Below are positions 15,950-25,245 of a stretch of DNA of 64,000 nucleotides, piece after piece (the first letter of the stretch is position 1; each line of letters starts with the position of its first letter). The DNA comes from Agarivorans gilvus. GTDB taxonomy: Bacteria; Pseudomonadota; Gammaproteobacteria; Enterobacterales; Celerinatantimonadaceae. The stretch covers positions 72,001 to 136,000 of the forward strand of contig NZ_CP013021.1 of NCBI RefSeq assembly GCF_001420915.1. The letters run 5' to 3'. The notes under the pieces are model-generated. The model worked only from the letters and a program-made list of their open reading frames with translations, made no database searches and had not been told where the DNA came from. The position numbers and the translations under genes are program-made.

Positions 15950-16342
15950 TTAGTTCGCTGCTGTAACTGGGCTAGGCTTGGCTTTTTTCGCGAATAGGCC
16001 ACCCGCTACGATGCCGCAAAGCCCCACTACCATAAAAATAATGCCCTTGGTTTTAGCTTGCTCGATGGCACTGCTCACGCCTAGTTCTTGTATTAGCTCG
16101 TTACTGGCTCCGCCAAGTAGTGTTTCTGGCGCTTCAGTTTGTTGCTGTGCTTCTATAGCGTCCATGATTTGTCGGCCACCAACTAACAGCACAATGGCAC
16201 CAATCACAATCAGTGCAATACCAATGATTTTTTGCGTTTTTATTCTTATCTCTTTTATTTGTGAATCGTTACCCCTACGGTAACGAGGCTGATTATAGGC
16301 TAAGGGCAATATTTTAAGTTTATATAAGAATATGTTTTTCAT
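15950..16342 (-). CDS. Small membrane protein, DUF3185-like
   Basis: A protein of up to 130 residues with two membrane segments (TQKIIGIALIVIGAIVLLVGG and IIFMVVGLCGIVAGGLFA) joined by a polar loop of about 40 residues rich in Gln and Glu. The layout, with an N-terminal KIIGIALIVIGAIVLL and a C-terminal hydrophobic hairpin, resembles DUF3185 proteins, but I am not sure of the family. The first 35 residues are basic and may not be translated; no good ribosome site decides the start, and ATG 16342 is given. Function is unknown. Confidence 0.6.
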   Translation of the reverse strand: MKNIFLYKLKILPLAYNQPRYRRGNDSQIKEIRIKTQKIIGIALIVIGAIVLLVGGRQIMDAIEAQQQTEAPETLLGGASNELIQELGVSSAIEQAKTKGIIFMVVGLCGIVAGGLFAKKAKPSPVTAAN

Positions 16343-16660
16343 AACTTTAATGTAAATGAAAGGCTTGCTTATGCGGCGCGTTGTTGGGCTGAATATTTAC
16401 CGTTTGGCGATGTTCGAGCCTACATCGTAAGTTTTGCTTTAAGTGTGGTTACCTGCTCATTAAGTTGACTAGCTCAACAAATTATTGGTGTTTCATTAAA
16501 TTTTTATCAATTGGCGTGAATGCAGCAAATTTATCTGGCTAGGGTGGCTTAATCAAGTGTTAAATGGCTCGTTAGTTATTGAATTGTTAAGTGAAATCAG
16601 TTGAACTACAAGTTGCCACTAGGCTGAGTGGCGAATTATATGGATTTACAGGAGGTAGAT
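16343..16660. promoter_or_regulatory. Upstream region of the 8-oxoguanine deaminase gene
   Basis: This 318-bp gap has no gene. TTGGCGTGAATGCAGCA (16511-16527) has GG and GC 10 bases apart and may be a weak sigma-54-type promoter. A nearby ctggcta-ggg-tggctta (16534-16550) resembles the RutR half sites but with a 3-base gap. Neither is strong enough to call firmly. Confidence 0.3.
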
Positions 16661-18043
16661 TTGTCACAACTAGCTGATGAACCGCGTATTTGGATAGCCA
16701 ACCCTATGGCAGTATTTAGTGGCGCGATGAGTGGGGAAGACACAGAGCGAGATTGCCGAGGTGGGGTGGTGGTGCAAGGGACACGCATTGTGGAATGTGT
16801 CGCAGGCGGCCAACAAGCGAGTCTATCAGTCGATCAAATTGTCGATGCTAGCGATGCGGTATTACTGCCGGGCTTGATTAATACCCACCACCATTTTTAT
16901 CAAACCTTGACCCGTTGTGTGCCTTCGGCGATCAACCAAGAGCTATTTCCATGGTTGCAAAGTCTTTATCCGATATGGAGTGGTTTGAGTGATAAGCACA
17001 TTGAGGCCGCGACCGAGTTGGCCTGCTGGGAGTTAATGCTAAGTGGTTGCTCAACGGTGGCCGATCATCATTATGTTTTTAATCAAGGTTTGAGTGAGGC
17101 CATTGATATTCAAGCCGAGGTGGTAGGACGCTTGGGGTTAAGAGCTACCTTAACTCGTGGCAGCATGAGTTTGTCACAAAAAGATGGCGGTTTGCCGCCT
17201 GATTCGGTGGTGCAAACCGAGCAGCAAATCTTAGATGACAGCCTGCGTTTAGCCCAGCGTTACCACGACGCAGCCGAGGGAAGCATGCTGCAATTGGCCT
17301 TGGCACCTTGTTCTCCATTTTCGGTAACTGAAGATTTAATGCGTGAAACGGCGATATTGGCGAAGCAACAAGGCTTGCGCTTGCATACCCATCTTGCCGA
17401 GACCATCGATGAAAATGAGTTTTGTGTGCGCAAGTTAGGCATGCGTCCGGTTGATTATTTAGAGCACTGTGATTGGATGGGGCCGCAAACTTGGCTAGCT
17501 CATGGCATTCATTTTAATTTGGAAGAGATCCAGCGCTTGGGGCAGCATCAAGTGGGCATTGCTCATTGTCCTACCTCAAATATGTTGCTGGCTTCGGGAA
17601 TTTGTCCCACCCTAGACTTGGCTGCCGCGGGTTGTAAAGTCGGTTTAGCGGTAGACGGCTCAGCCTCTAACGACGGCTCGAATATGGTTCAGGAATTGCG
17701 CCACTCCTTGTTGCAGCAGCGCTTGCGTTATGGTGCCAGTAAGATTACCCATCAGCAGGTTCTGCATTGGGCTACTCAAGGTAGTGCTGAGGTACTAGGG
17801 CGTCAAGACATTGGGGTATTAGCGCCCGGTAAACAGGCTGATTTGGCCTTGTATAAGTTAGATGAGTTGCGCTTTTCTGGTAGTCATGACCCGCTAGCGG
17901 CCATCGTATTATGTGGTGCTAGCGAGGTAAGTAAGTTAATGGTGGCGGGGAAGTGGGTGATAGAAGATCCCCAGCAAACTCGTGAGCAGTTAAATGAGTT
18001 AATCAGTCGTCATCAACAATTGGCCAAGCAATTACTCGCTTAA
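16661..18043 (+). CDS. 8-oxoguanine deaminase family amidohydrolase
   Basis: A 460-residue metal-dependent deaminase of the ATZ/TRZ group (COG0402). Metal and catalytic residues are visible in LINTHHHFYQTL, LRLHTHLAET, WLAHGIHF, IAHCPTSN and LAVDGSASNDGSN. The last motif is typical of 8-oxoguanine deaminases of the Pseudomonas Pa0142 type, which convert 8-oxoguanine to urate; hydroxydechloroatrazine-type hydrolases are the main alternative. The start is TTG at 16661, with AGGAGG 5 bases upstream; an upstream in-frame GTG at 16628 lacks such a site. It fits the purine scavenging theme of the first 10 kb although it stands alone. Confidence 0.8.
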   Translation: MSQLADEPRIWIANPMAVFSGAMSGEDTERDCRGGVVVQGTRIVECVAGGQQASLSVDQIVDASDAVLLPGLINTHHHFYQTLTRCVPSAINQELFPWLQSLYPIWSGLSDKHIEAATELACWELMLSGCSTVADHHYVFNQGLSEAIDIQAEVVGRLGLRATLTRGSMSLSQKDGGLPPDSVVQTEQQILDDSLRLAQRYHDAAEGSMLQLALAPCSPFSVTEDLMRETAILAKQQGLRLHTHLAETIDENEFCVRKLGMRPVDYLEHCDWMGPQTWLAHGIHFNLEEIQRLGQHQVGIAHCPTSNMLLASGICPTLDLAAAGCKVGLAVDGSASNDGSNMVQELRHSLLQQRLRYGASKITHQQVLHWATQGSAEVLGRQDIGVLAPGKQADLALYKLDELRFSGSHDPLAAIVLCGASEVSKLMVAGKWVIEDPQQTREQLNELISRHQQLAKQLLA

Positions 18044-18058
18044 GCCAGTATTAGATGA

Positions 18059-18089
18059 GCAGTAAAGCCGTTGCCATGGGCTTTACTGC
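18059..18089. terminator. Hairpin between convergent genes
   Basis: An 11-bp perfect stem (gcagtaaagcc/ggctttactgc) with a 9-base loop lies between the deaminase stop and the convergent DUF5062-like gene. There is no long T-run, so it is probably a moderate two-way terminator. Confidence 0.55.
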
Positions 18090-18095
18090 ATGTGT

Positions 18096-18359
18096 TTAGT
18101 TTTCTAAGAGTTCATGGTCTTTCGGTAATTGGTTGGCCAGCCATATCACCAGTTTATGGCGCATTTCTGGTCCGCTTTGCTTGTCTTTCGGCAGCGGGGT
18201 AATGCGCTTGTCTTCGGCTAAAAGCATGTACAAGGCTTCCACTTTGTCTTTTTCCGAAATGCCGGGAGGAAATTTGGCGAAGCCACGTTGTAGTGCGTAT
18301 ACCTCGCCGATCTGAATGGCTTTTTTGAGCAACTGTGCTTCATGCTTGAATTTTTTCAC
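18096..18359 (-). CDS. DUF5062-like small protein
   Basis: An 87-residue soluble protein, MKKFKHEAQLLKKAIQIGE onwards, ending in MRHKLVIWLANQLPKDHELL. It resembles the DUF5062 family of Vibrio and Shewanella, of unknown function; this is from memory. The GTG at 18359 is chosen because GAGG lies 6 bases upstream, and a GTG at 18371 is the alternative. Lys-rich helices suggest a nucleic-acid or protein-binding role, but that is not shown. Confidence 0.6.
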   Translation of the reverse strand: MKKFKHEAQLLKKAIQIGEVYALQRGFAKFPPGISEKDKVEALYMLLAEDKRITPLPKDKQSGPEMRHKLVIWLANQLPKDHELLEN

Positions 18360-18609
18360 TAAGGGCCTCACTGCTTCGAATTTTTCTCAACATACGGTAA
18401 AGCTCGTTGTATTCATAGGGCTGAGTTCACTAAAAGCTAAAAGTAATCTGAAAAACAAAATATTAGCGCTTAACGAATAATTATTGAACGACACATGCTG
18501 AAAAATTAACCATGGCTTATTGGCGCTTAATAAAACGCGAGCTGGCGCAATAAGCTGGTTAGTTTTTGCGGCTATCTTAATTCAGGATAAACAATTTAGG
18601 AGCAAGCAA

Positions 18610-18975
18610 ATGTTTAAAGTGACTAAGGTAGCGGAGAACCGCCTTGATATTGCGTTTGGTGGCAAGTTAGATAGCGACGAAATGAAAGCGGCTTTGGATG
18701 AATTGCAACAACAGGCCGAAGGAATAGAAGATGGCGTGATGTTATACCGGATTGAAGATTTTGCCATGCCCACTTTAAGTGCCATGGCGGTAGAATTTAC
18801 TCGTTTGCCGGAGATGTTTGCAATGATTCGATGTTTTAGGAAGGCGGCGGTACTGTGTGATAAGCAATGGGTGCAAACCATTAGTGAGTTAGAGGGTAAA
18901 TTGATCCCTGGTTTAAGCATTAAAGCTTTCGATATGGACCAGCAACAAGATGCAGAGCGTTGGCTGCGTAGTTAA
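18610..18975 (+). CDS. SpoIIAA/STAS-like domain protein
   Basis: A 121-residue single-domain protein. MFKVTKVAENRLDIAFGGKLDSDEMKAAL and the alternating strand-helix pattern, with RKAAVLCDKQWVQTISELEGKLIPG, fit the SpoIIAA-like (STAS/SEC14-type) family of small lipid- or protein-binding domains. No serine of the anti-sigma antagonist type can be pointed to with confidence, so the role is unknown. AGGAG lies 8 bases upstream of the ATG at 18610; the frame stays open upstream to 18520 but this start has the ribosome site. Confidence 0.7.
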   Translation: MFKVTKVAENRLDIAFGGKLDSDEMKAALDELQQQAEGIEDGVMLYRIEDFAMPTLSAMAVEFTRLPEMFAMIRCFRKAAVLCDKQWVQTISELEGKLIPGLSIKAFDMDQQQDAERWLRS

Positions 18976-19039
18976 CTGTTGCCTTAGCCAGAAGCCTGCT
19001 AGGCTTGAAGCAAGTGTTGCCAAATTAATGGGGCTATAT

Positions 19040-19450
19040 ATGAAAAGGATAAACGCTGTTTGCTTAACTGCAGTGGGTTTGGGTTGCATGCTGGGGTCTG
19101 CTTGGGCCAGTGTGGCCACAATAGTCGCAGTGGAAATGACCGAGCAAGCGCCGCAGAGCTGGCAAGTTGCTGTGTCTGTACTGCATGATGATAGCGGTTG
19201 GGAGCACTATGCCGATAAGTGGCGAGTGCTTGATCCGCAGGGGCGGGTTCTGGCTGAACGGGTCTTGCTCCATCCCCATGTAGAGGAACAACCTTTTACC
19301 CGTAGTCTGGATTCGGTAGTGATTCCTGAAACCATTGGGGTGGTTTATATCGAGGTACATGATACTCAAAGCGCTTGGGCTTCGCAGCGTGTAGAGCTGG
19401 ACTTATCGCAAGCTAAGCAAGCTACTGTTAAGTGGGAAATGCCCAAATAG
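19040..19450 (+). CDS. Uncharacterised secreted protein
   Basis: A 136-residue protein with a signal peptide (residues 1-22, MKRINAVCLTAVGLGCMLGS, then AWA-S cleavage). The mature part has alternating strands (WQVAVSVLHDDSGWEHYADKW, VVYIEVHDTQSAW) suggesting a small beta-sandwich that is periplasmic or surface-exposed. I know no family name. The ATG at 19040 starts the signal peptide; the frame extends upstream to 18950 but that part overlaps the previous gene. A two-way terminator follows. Confidence 0.65.
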   Translation: MKRINAVCLTAVGLGCMLGSAWASVATIVAVEMTEQAPQSWQVAVSVLHDDSGWEHYADKWRVLDPQGRVLAERVLLHPHVEEQPFTRSLDSVVIPETIGVVYIEVHDTQSAWASQRVELDLSQAKQATVKWEMPK

Positions 19451-19473
19451 TTGTTGCACGACTGGGCCAAAAG

Positions 19474-19500
19474 AAAGGCTTCCACAGAGGAAGCCTTTTT
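19474..19500. terminator. Bidirectional rho-independent terminator
   Basis: A 10-bp perfect stem (aaaggcttcc/ggaagccttt) with a 5-base loop is followed by Ts on the plus strand and a T-rich stretch on the minus strand. It separates the secreted-protein gene from the convergent ytf operon. Confidence 0.85.
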
Positions 19501-19526
19501 AACGCGAGTCTTTAACTCATCGTGGT

Positions 19527-20525
19527 TTAGCTGGGTAAGGGTTTAAATGCTGCCGAGCTGTTGAGCTCTTTGCGCCGTTCAGCCATTACCGTTAACAAGC
19601 GTTGTAAGGCGATAAAGCCGAACAGTAAGATGCCAACAATAATTTTGGTCCACCACGAACTTAAGGTGCCATCGAAGGTGATATAAGTTTGAATCAAACC
19701 TTGAATTAATACCCCAAACATCGAACCAAATACCGTACCCACTCCGCCAGAAAGCAGCGTACCGCCAATCACCACAGCAGCGATAGCATCTAACTCCACG
19801 CCTATGCCCGCCAAGGGGTAACCCGCTGAGGTATAAATGGAAAAGACGATCCCCGCGCAGGTGGCCAAGAAGGTAGATAACATATAAATACCAATGGTGG
19901 TGCGGCGAACCGGCACGCCCATTAAACCGGCTGAGTTAGCGTTGCCGCCAATGGCATACACGTTGTTACCAAAGCGGGTACGGTGGGCTAATAACATGCC
20001 CAAGGCCACAATCACTAACATGATGACCGCCATTAAACTCAGCCTACCGCCGCCCCAGATATGCCATACGGTGCGCGACAATTCCTTAAAGAAGGGATGT
20101 TGAATAGGAATGGATTGCTCGGAGAGTAAAAAGCTACTGCCGCGGAGGAAGAACATGCCCGCCAGTGTCACGATGAAGGCGGGGATCTTCAGGGTATCGA
20201 TGATCCAGCCCATAAAACCACCAAACAGCATGCCCATCACCAATACAATCATTATGGCCAGTTGCGGCGCCACTCCCCAGTCGCCAATCATTTTAGCTAG
20301 GAATACCCCTGTGAAGGCAATCACCGAGCCCACCGATAGGTCAATCCCTCCAGACAGAATAACGAAGGTCATGCCCACTGCCAAAATGCCCAAAAAGGCG
20401 TTATCGGTGAGAATGTTACAAATCACACGAGTGCTAAGAAAAGCAGGGAACTCCATGGCACAAAAGATGTAACCGAGCAGGAACACCCCAATAGTAATGA
20501 ATAAAGGAAAGTTACGTTTGATCAT
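19527..20525 (-). CDS. yjfF: Galactofuranose-type ABC transporter permease YjfF
   Basis: A 332-residue permease of the ribose/galactofuranose class (BPD_transp_2). VGMTFVILSGGIDLSVGSVIAFTGV is the signature loop, and YAIGGNANSAGLMGVPVRRT is the coupling region for the ATPase. The C-terminal tail is polar and Ser-rich. The ATG overlaps the ytfT stop by 4 bases, indicating translational coupling. It is the last gene of ytfQ-ytfR-ytfT-yjfF, which in E. coli imports galactofuranose. The same gene order supports the name. Confidence 0.88.
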   Translation of the reverse strand: MIKRNFPLFITIGVFLLGYIFCAMEFPAFLSTRVICNILTDNAFLGILAVGMTFVILSGGIDLSVGSVIAFTGVFLAKMIGDWGVAPQLAIMIVLVMGMLFGGFMGWIIDTLKIPAFIVTLAGMFFLRGSSFLLSEQSIPIQHPFFKELSRTVWHIWGGGRLSLMAVIMLVIVALGMLLAHRTRFGNNVYAIGGNANSAGLMGVPVRRTTIGIYMLSTFLATCAGIVFSIYTSAGYPLAGIGVELDAIAAVVIGGTLLSGGVGTVFGSMFGVLIQGLIQTYITFDGTLSSWWTKIIVGILLFGFIALQRLLTVMAERRKELNSSAAFKPLPS

Positions 20526-21544
20526 GATTTTTGCTTCCCTTTGATGAGTTTAATAACCGCAGGTGATTGCATTACCAGCACCAGCAAGACCACAATCGAC
20601 TTAACAATATGGTTCCACTGAGGTTGGTAGCCAGAGAGAAGAATACCGGTGTTAATACTTTGAATAATGAAGGCGCCAACTAACGCAAGTAGTAAGTTGA
20701 AGCGGCCACCCATTAATGAGGTGCCTCCAATAACCACCGCCAAAATGGCATCCATCTCTAACCATAACCCGGCATTATTGGCGTCGGCGCCTTTGATGTC
20801 TGCGGCGACTACAATACCCGCGAGTGCCGCCATTAAACCGCTAATCGCGTAAACACTCATCACAATGGCAGGAGTATTGATTCCGGCGTTTTTCGCGGCC
20901 TTAATGTTAATGCCTACCGATTCAATAAATAGCCCAAGGGCGGTTTTCTTGGTTAAACACCAAATACAGATGGCGGCGATAATCAGCAATACAATGGGCG
21001 TAGGGAGCAATAAGAAAGAACCGCTGCCAAACCACGACAAAATATCATTATTAAAGGTTACGATTTGTCCTTGGGTTATTAGTTGGGCAATGCCGCGACC
21101 AGCCACCATTAAGATCAGTGTGGCCACAATCGGCTGGATCTTAAACACGGCCACCAATAAACCGTTCCATAAACCACAGACCACACCAGAGAGCAGGGCG
21201 CACATTAGGATGATGCCGGGCGAGTAATCTTGCGAGGCCATGCTCGCCAATACTGCGCCACTGATTGCCATCACCGCACCCACTGAAAGGTCGATGCCTC
21301 CGGTTGCAATCACTAAGGTCATACCAATGGTGAGCAGTGCTACTGGGGCACCGCGGTTAAAAATATCAATCACGCTGCCAAACAAGCGACCATCTTGAAT
21401 ATGAATAGAAAAGAAGTTGTCGGCAATAATCGCATTAATTAAAAATAACAGTAGTAAGGCGGCCACCTGCGGCGCGCCTTTGGGTAGAGTAAATTTGCGT
21501 TTATTAGCAAGCTTGACTGGGGTAGAGGTATTATATGCTGTCAT
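20522..21544 (-). CDS. ytfT: Galactofuranose-type ABC transporter permease YtfT
   Basis: A 340-residue permease, partner of YjfF. IGMTLVIATGGIDLSVGAVMAISGA is the conserved loop, and ESVGINIKAAKNAGINTPAI is the ATPase-coupling region, with 8-10 membrane segments. A short basic N-terminus (NKRKFTLPKG) precedes the first segment. It begins 7 bp after the ytfR stop and overlaps yjfF by 4 bp. Confidence 0.88.
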   Translation of the reverse strand: MTAYNTSTPVKLANKRKFTLPKGAPQVAALLLLFLINAIIADNFFSIHIQDGRLFGSVIDIFNRGAPVALLTIGMTLVIATGGIDLSVGAVMAISGAVLASMASQDYSPGIILMCALLSGVVCGLWNGLLVAVFKIQPIVATLILMVAGRGIAQLITQGQIVTFNNDILSWFGSGSFLLLPTPIVLLIIAAICIWCLTKKTALGLFIESVGINIKAAKNAGINTPAIVMSVYAISGLMAALAGIVVAADIKGADANNAGLWLEMDAILAVVIGGTSLMGGRFNLLLALVGAFIIQSINTGILLSGYQPQWNHIVKSIVVLLVLVMQSPAVIKLIKGKQKS

Positions 21545-21551
21545 TTGAGTC

Positions 21552-23060
21552 TCACATCGCTATCGCTTGCATAATGGCGGGAACAGACAGATCTTCCGTG
21601 GGAATTTCTGCCACCTGTTTTCGGTCACGTAGCACAATGACTCGGTCGGCATAGCCTACTAGTTCTTCCAACTCTGACGATATTACTAACAAGGCAAGTC
21701 CATTGGCGCACAAGGATTCAATTAAACGAATAATCTCGGCATGGGCGCCTACGTCAATACCGCGGGTGGGCTCATCTAGAATGAGAAACTTAGGTTTGGT
21801 GAGTAGCCAGCGCGCCAACAGAACTTTTTGCTGGTTACCACCAGAAAGGAACTCGATGGGTTGTTCGATATTGGGGGTTTTAATGTCCAGTTGTTTAATG
21901 AAACGCGCCGATACTTCTTCTTGCTCGGTGCGTGATAAGGGCTTAAACCAACCTCGTTGTGCTTGCAGTGCCAAAATAATATTTTCACGCACCGAGGCTG
22001 CACCAATAATACCGTCGGTTTTGCGGTCTTCGGGGCAAAAGCCAAAGCCCATCAAGGAGGCCTGACGTGCTGATTTGATTTTTACCGGCCGGCCTTTGAG
22101 TTTACAAGTTCCTCTGTCGTTAGGGTCAATGCCAAAGATTACTTTCGCGGTTTCGGTTCGACCAGAACCCAATAGACCAGCTAAGCCAACAATTTCGCCA
22201 GCGTGCACTTTTAAGTTGAAGGGTACGATACTGCCTTTTTTACCGTAGTCATTAAATTCAACTACCGCTTGGTCACTTAATTTGGTTTTACCTGCACGTT
22301 TTAGCGCATTGTCTTCTAGCTCTCGACCTAACATTAGCTTGATTAATTCGATTTGTGGTAGCTGCTTAGTCTCATGAGTTCCCACTAATTGACCATTGCG
22401 CAATACGGTGATGCGGTCGCTTACCTCGTAAACTTGGTCGAGGAAGTGAGTAATAAACACTAGACTGACGCCTTTATCTCTCAGGTCTCGCATGATGCCA
22501 AATAGCATTTTCACTTCACCACTGTCTAAACTGGCGGTGGGTTCGTCGAGGATTAATATCTTGGCTGATAAAGAAATAGCCCGCGCGATGGAGATAACCT
22601 GCTGAATAGCGACTGAAAAATTGTTGAGTGCTTGAGTAACATCTAAGTTAAGGCCGTAACTTTTAACGATGGCTTCGGCTTGTTTAGCCATGGCTTTACG
22701 GTCAACTAAACCCCATTTTTTAGGTTCGTTGCCAATGAAGAGATTGTCCATGACCGACATATTAGGTAGTAGATTTACTTCTTGGTAAACCGTACCTATG
22801 CCTAATTGTTGGGCATGGGCGGTATTTTGTGGAGAAATGAGTTCCCCTTCGAGAAAAATATCGCCGTGATCGCGTTGATATACGCCGGTTAGCGTTTTTA
22901 CTAGGGTAGATTTACCTGCGCCATTCTCCCCGAGCAAAGCCATGATCTCGCCTTTTCTTAAAGAAAAATCGACATTTTGTAAGGCTTTTACACCAGGGAA
23001 GTGCTTGCTCACTCCCTTGGCGCTTAAAATAGTTTGGGTACCGTCACTGGTTGAAGACAT
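21552..23060 (-). CDS. ytfR: Galactofuranose-type ABC transporter ATPase YtfR
   Basis: A 502-residue double ATPase of the sugar (RbsA/XylG) class. Domain 1 has GENGAGKSTLVKTL (Walker A) and LILDEPTASLD (Walker B), with FSVAIQQVISIARAI in place of the usual LSGGQ signature, which is common in domain 1 of this class. Domain 2 has GLLGSGRTETAKVIFG, LSGGNQQKVLLARWL and LILDEPTRGIDVG. It energises YtfT/YjfF for sugar uptake. It lies 57 bp downstream of ytfQ. Confidence 0.9.
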   Translation of the reverse strand: MSSTSDGTQTILSAKGVSKHFPGVKALQNVDFSLRKGEIMALLGENGAGKSTLVKTLTGVYQRDHGDIFLEGELISPQNTAHAQQLGIGTVYQEVNLLPNMSVMDNLFIGNEPKKWGLVDRKAMAKQAEAIVKSYGLNLDVTQALNNFSVAIQQVISIARAISLSAKILILDEPTASLDSGEVKMLFGIMRDLRDKGVSLVFITHFLDQVYEVSDRITVLRNGQLVGTHETKQLPQIELIKLMLGRELEDNALKRAGKTKLSDQAVVEFNDYGKKGSIVPFNLKVHAGEIVGLAGLLGSGRTETAKVIFGIDPNDRGTCKLKGRPVKIKSARQASLMGFGFCPEDRKTDGIIGAASVRENIILALQAQRGWFKPLSRTEQEEVSARFIKQLDIKTPNIEQPIEFLSGGNQQKVLLARWLLTKPKFLILDEPTRGIDVGAHAEIIRLIESLCANGLALLVISSELEELVGYADRVIVLRDRKQVAEIPTEDLSVPAIMQAIAM

Positions 23061-23117
23061 AAAAACTCCGCCAGCCTCTCAGCGAATAAATCACACCCAC
23101 TGAGAGGCTGTTATTTA

Positions 23118-24077
23118 TTAGTAGCCTAAATCTTTTTTCATTTCTAATTGCATTGGTGCATCTTTAGGTAAATATAATTTGGATTCGGTTACTATTTTTT
23201 TCGGTGGTTGAGCACCAGTGTCTTTATACGATAACAAGGCGTCAAAGGCTGGACCGGCCATATTAGGGGTTAATTCAACAGTGGCATTGGCGTCGCCTTC
23301 CATCATCGCTTTGAATATATCTGGAACCGCATCGATGGAGACAATTAAAATATCTTTACCTGGTGCCAAGCCCGCTTCTTTAATGGCTTGAATGGCCCCA
23401 ATCGCCATGTCGTCATTATGGGCAAATACCGCACAGATGTTTTTGCCGCCGTTTTCGGCCTTAATAAAGCTCTCCATGACTTCTTTACCCTTACTGCGGG
23501 TAAATTCGCCAGATTGTGTACGAACAATCTTAATGTTATCGGTGCTGCCAATGGCTTCGCCAAAACCTTCTTTACGGTCAATCGCCACACTGGCACCCAC
23601 AGTACCTTGCAGCTCTACAACATTGCAGGGTTTATCTTTTACTGTATCAATTAGCCATTGTCCGGCAACTTTACCTTCTAAAACGTTGTCGGCGGTAACT
23701 GCCGTCATGTAGAGGGAGTCATCGTCTACAGTGATCCCTCTATCGAGTAAGAACACCGGAATACCGTAATCTTTGGCTTCTTCTAGTACCGGCCCCCAGC
23801 CAGTTTGTACGACAGGGGCAATGAAGATAGCGTCCACACCTTGAGCGATGAAGGAGCGTACTGCTTTAATTTGGTTTTCTTGTTTTTGTTGAGCGTCTGA
23901 TATTTTTAAGTTGATACCACGTTTCTTGGCTTCTACTTTAGAAACTGCGGTTTCAGCTGCACGCCATCCAGACTCGGAACCGATTTGTGAAAAGCCAACG
24001 GTAAGTGAGCTGGCCATGACTGAAGCTGACATCACTATACTGCCTATGGCAGTCGCTAGGGTTAATTTTTTTAGCAT
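23118..24077 (-). CDS. ytfQ: Galactofuranose-type periplasmic binding protein YtfQ
   Basis: A 319-residue periplasmic sugar-binding protein with a signal peptide of 22 residues (VMAS cleavage region). The mature start LTVGFSQIGSESGWRAAET is nearly identical to E. coli YtfQ as I recall it, and further matches include DAQQKQENQIKAVRSFIAQG and VELQGTVGASVAIDRK. YtfQ binds furanose forms of galactose. The four-gene operon order matches E. coli, so the function transfers well. No sugar catabolic genes are next to it. Confidence 0.92.
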   Translation of the reverse strand: MLKKLTLATAIGSIVMSASVMASSLTVGFSQIGSESGWRAAETAVSKVEAKKRGINLKISDAQQKQENQIKAVRSFIAQGVDAIFIAPVVQTGWGPVLEEAKDYGIPVFLLDRGITVDDDSLYMTAVTADNVLEGKVAGQWLIDTVKDKPCNVVELQGTVGASVAIDRKEGFGEAIGSTDNIKIVRTQSGEFTRSKGKEVMESFIKAENGGKNICAVFAHNDDMAIGAIQAIKEAGLAPGKDILIVSIDAVPDIFKAMMEGDANATVELTPNMAGPAFDALLSYKDTGAQPPKKIVTESKLYLPKDAPMQLEMKKDLGY

Positions 24078-24588
24078 AATCGTTCTCTATTGTTTTGTTG
24101 TGGCATTTGTAGGGTTAAATTTAAGTACAGCTAACTGTGTGTATTTAAAACACCAATAGAGAATAGGAGAGATGATTTATAGTCTTTTAGAGCTTGGTCA
24201 CACCTTGAGCTTAGATAGCAAAATCATCCATTTTATTAGCAGTATTTACAATAATTTTTAACATATTGACTGCCTTTAATTCGACTTTTACTATCAAAAA
24301 AAACAGAATGCTAATGATATTAAAGTTACAAACTGGCTATTTAATTATGTTTTTCTCAGGTTTTTAATTTTTTCTCTAATAAAATAGGCACTTATTAGCG
24401 GGGGGCTGGTGCTGTTTTTATAAGAGTTATTCAGCTTGTAGCTGAAATCATTAGTTTTTGTATGTTTATTTGCTGTTTTAGTTTTAAGCCATCACTAACA
24501 TCATGAATTAATAAGTAATAGAGGCCTTTGGCTGCTTCATGTTATTCTTGGTGGTCCGTATAGTAAGGCTATCAAACAAGGAAGCGTC
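24078..24588. promoter_or_regulatory. 511-bp A/T-rich region between ytfQ and the LysE-type gene
   Basis: No gene or convincing small RNA is seen. The region is strongly A/T-rich (24230-24420) and must hold the divergent promoters of the ytf operon and the exporter gene. I found no clear operator palindrome. Confidence 0.4.
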
Positions 24589-25221
24589 GTGGGTTTAGGG
24601 ATTAATGATTTTTGGTTGTTTGTGGTGTCAGGGATCTTATTGAACTTGGTTCCTGGGCCAGATTCTTTGTATGTTGCCTCGCGCAGTGCTAGTCAAGGTT
24701 TCAAGGCCGGGTCGGTAGCGGCTTTGGGCATTGGTTGTGGCACGTTTGTTCACATAAGCGCAGCAGCTTTTGGGCTTTCTGCTTTGTTAGCTAGCTCGGC
24801 TACGGCTTTCACTGTACTAAAAATAGTGGGCTGTGTTTACTTGGTTTATATGGGGATAAGCATGGCGCTTAGTTCCCCAACGGTGGACGCTCCAGCGCGC
24901 TTTAACGCAAGTTCTTATTCAAAGATATTTCGCCAAGGTTTTCTCACTAATAGCTTAAACCCCAAGGTGGCACTGTTTTTTTTGGCTTTTGTTCCTCAGT
25001 TTATTGACCCTGCTGAGCCTAATAAAGCCTTGGCTTTCATCGTGTTAGGCTTAGTATTTAATTTTAATGCCATCTTATGGGGTCACATTTTGGCCTGGTT
25101 AAGCGCTTCCATCGCCGCCAGAGTGCAGGCCAGCCAGCGTTTAAAGCAGTGGTTAAATCGTGGCCTCGGCGGAATGTTTGCCTTTTTTGGTTTGCGCTTA
25201 GCATTGAGCGAGCTGGCTTAA
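24589..25221 (+). CDS. LysE/RhtB family amino-acid exporter
   Basis: A 210-residue inner-membrane protein with six hydrophobic segments and the family motif LLNLVPGPDSLYVASRSASQG near the N-terminus, followed by GIGCGTFVHISAAAFGL. The second half has FRQGFLTNSLNPKVALFFLAFVPQF, also diagnostic. These proteins export amino acids such as threonine, homoserine or lysine, and the substrate cannot be told here. The start is GTG with a GGAAG 4 bases upstream. An MFS gene follows 24 bp later, so the two may be co-transcribed. Confidence 0.88.
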   Translation: MGLGINDFWLFVVSGILLNLVPGPDSLYVASRSASQGFKAGSVAALGIGCGTFVHISAAAFGLSALLASSATAFTVLKIVGCVYLVYMGISMALSSPTVDAPARFNASSYSKIFRQGFLTNSLNPKVALFFLAFVPQFIDPAEPNKALAFIVLGLVFNFNAILWGHILAWLSASIAARVQASQRLKQWLNRGLGGMFAFFGLRLALSELA

Positions 25222-25245
25222 TAGTAACGATATTCAAGGACGAGC

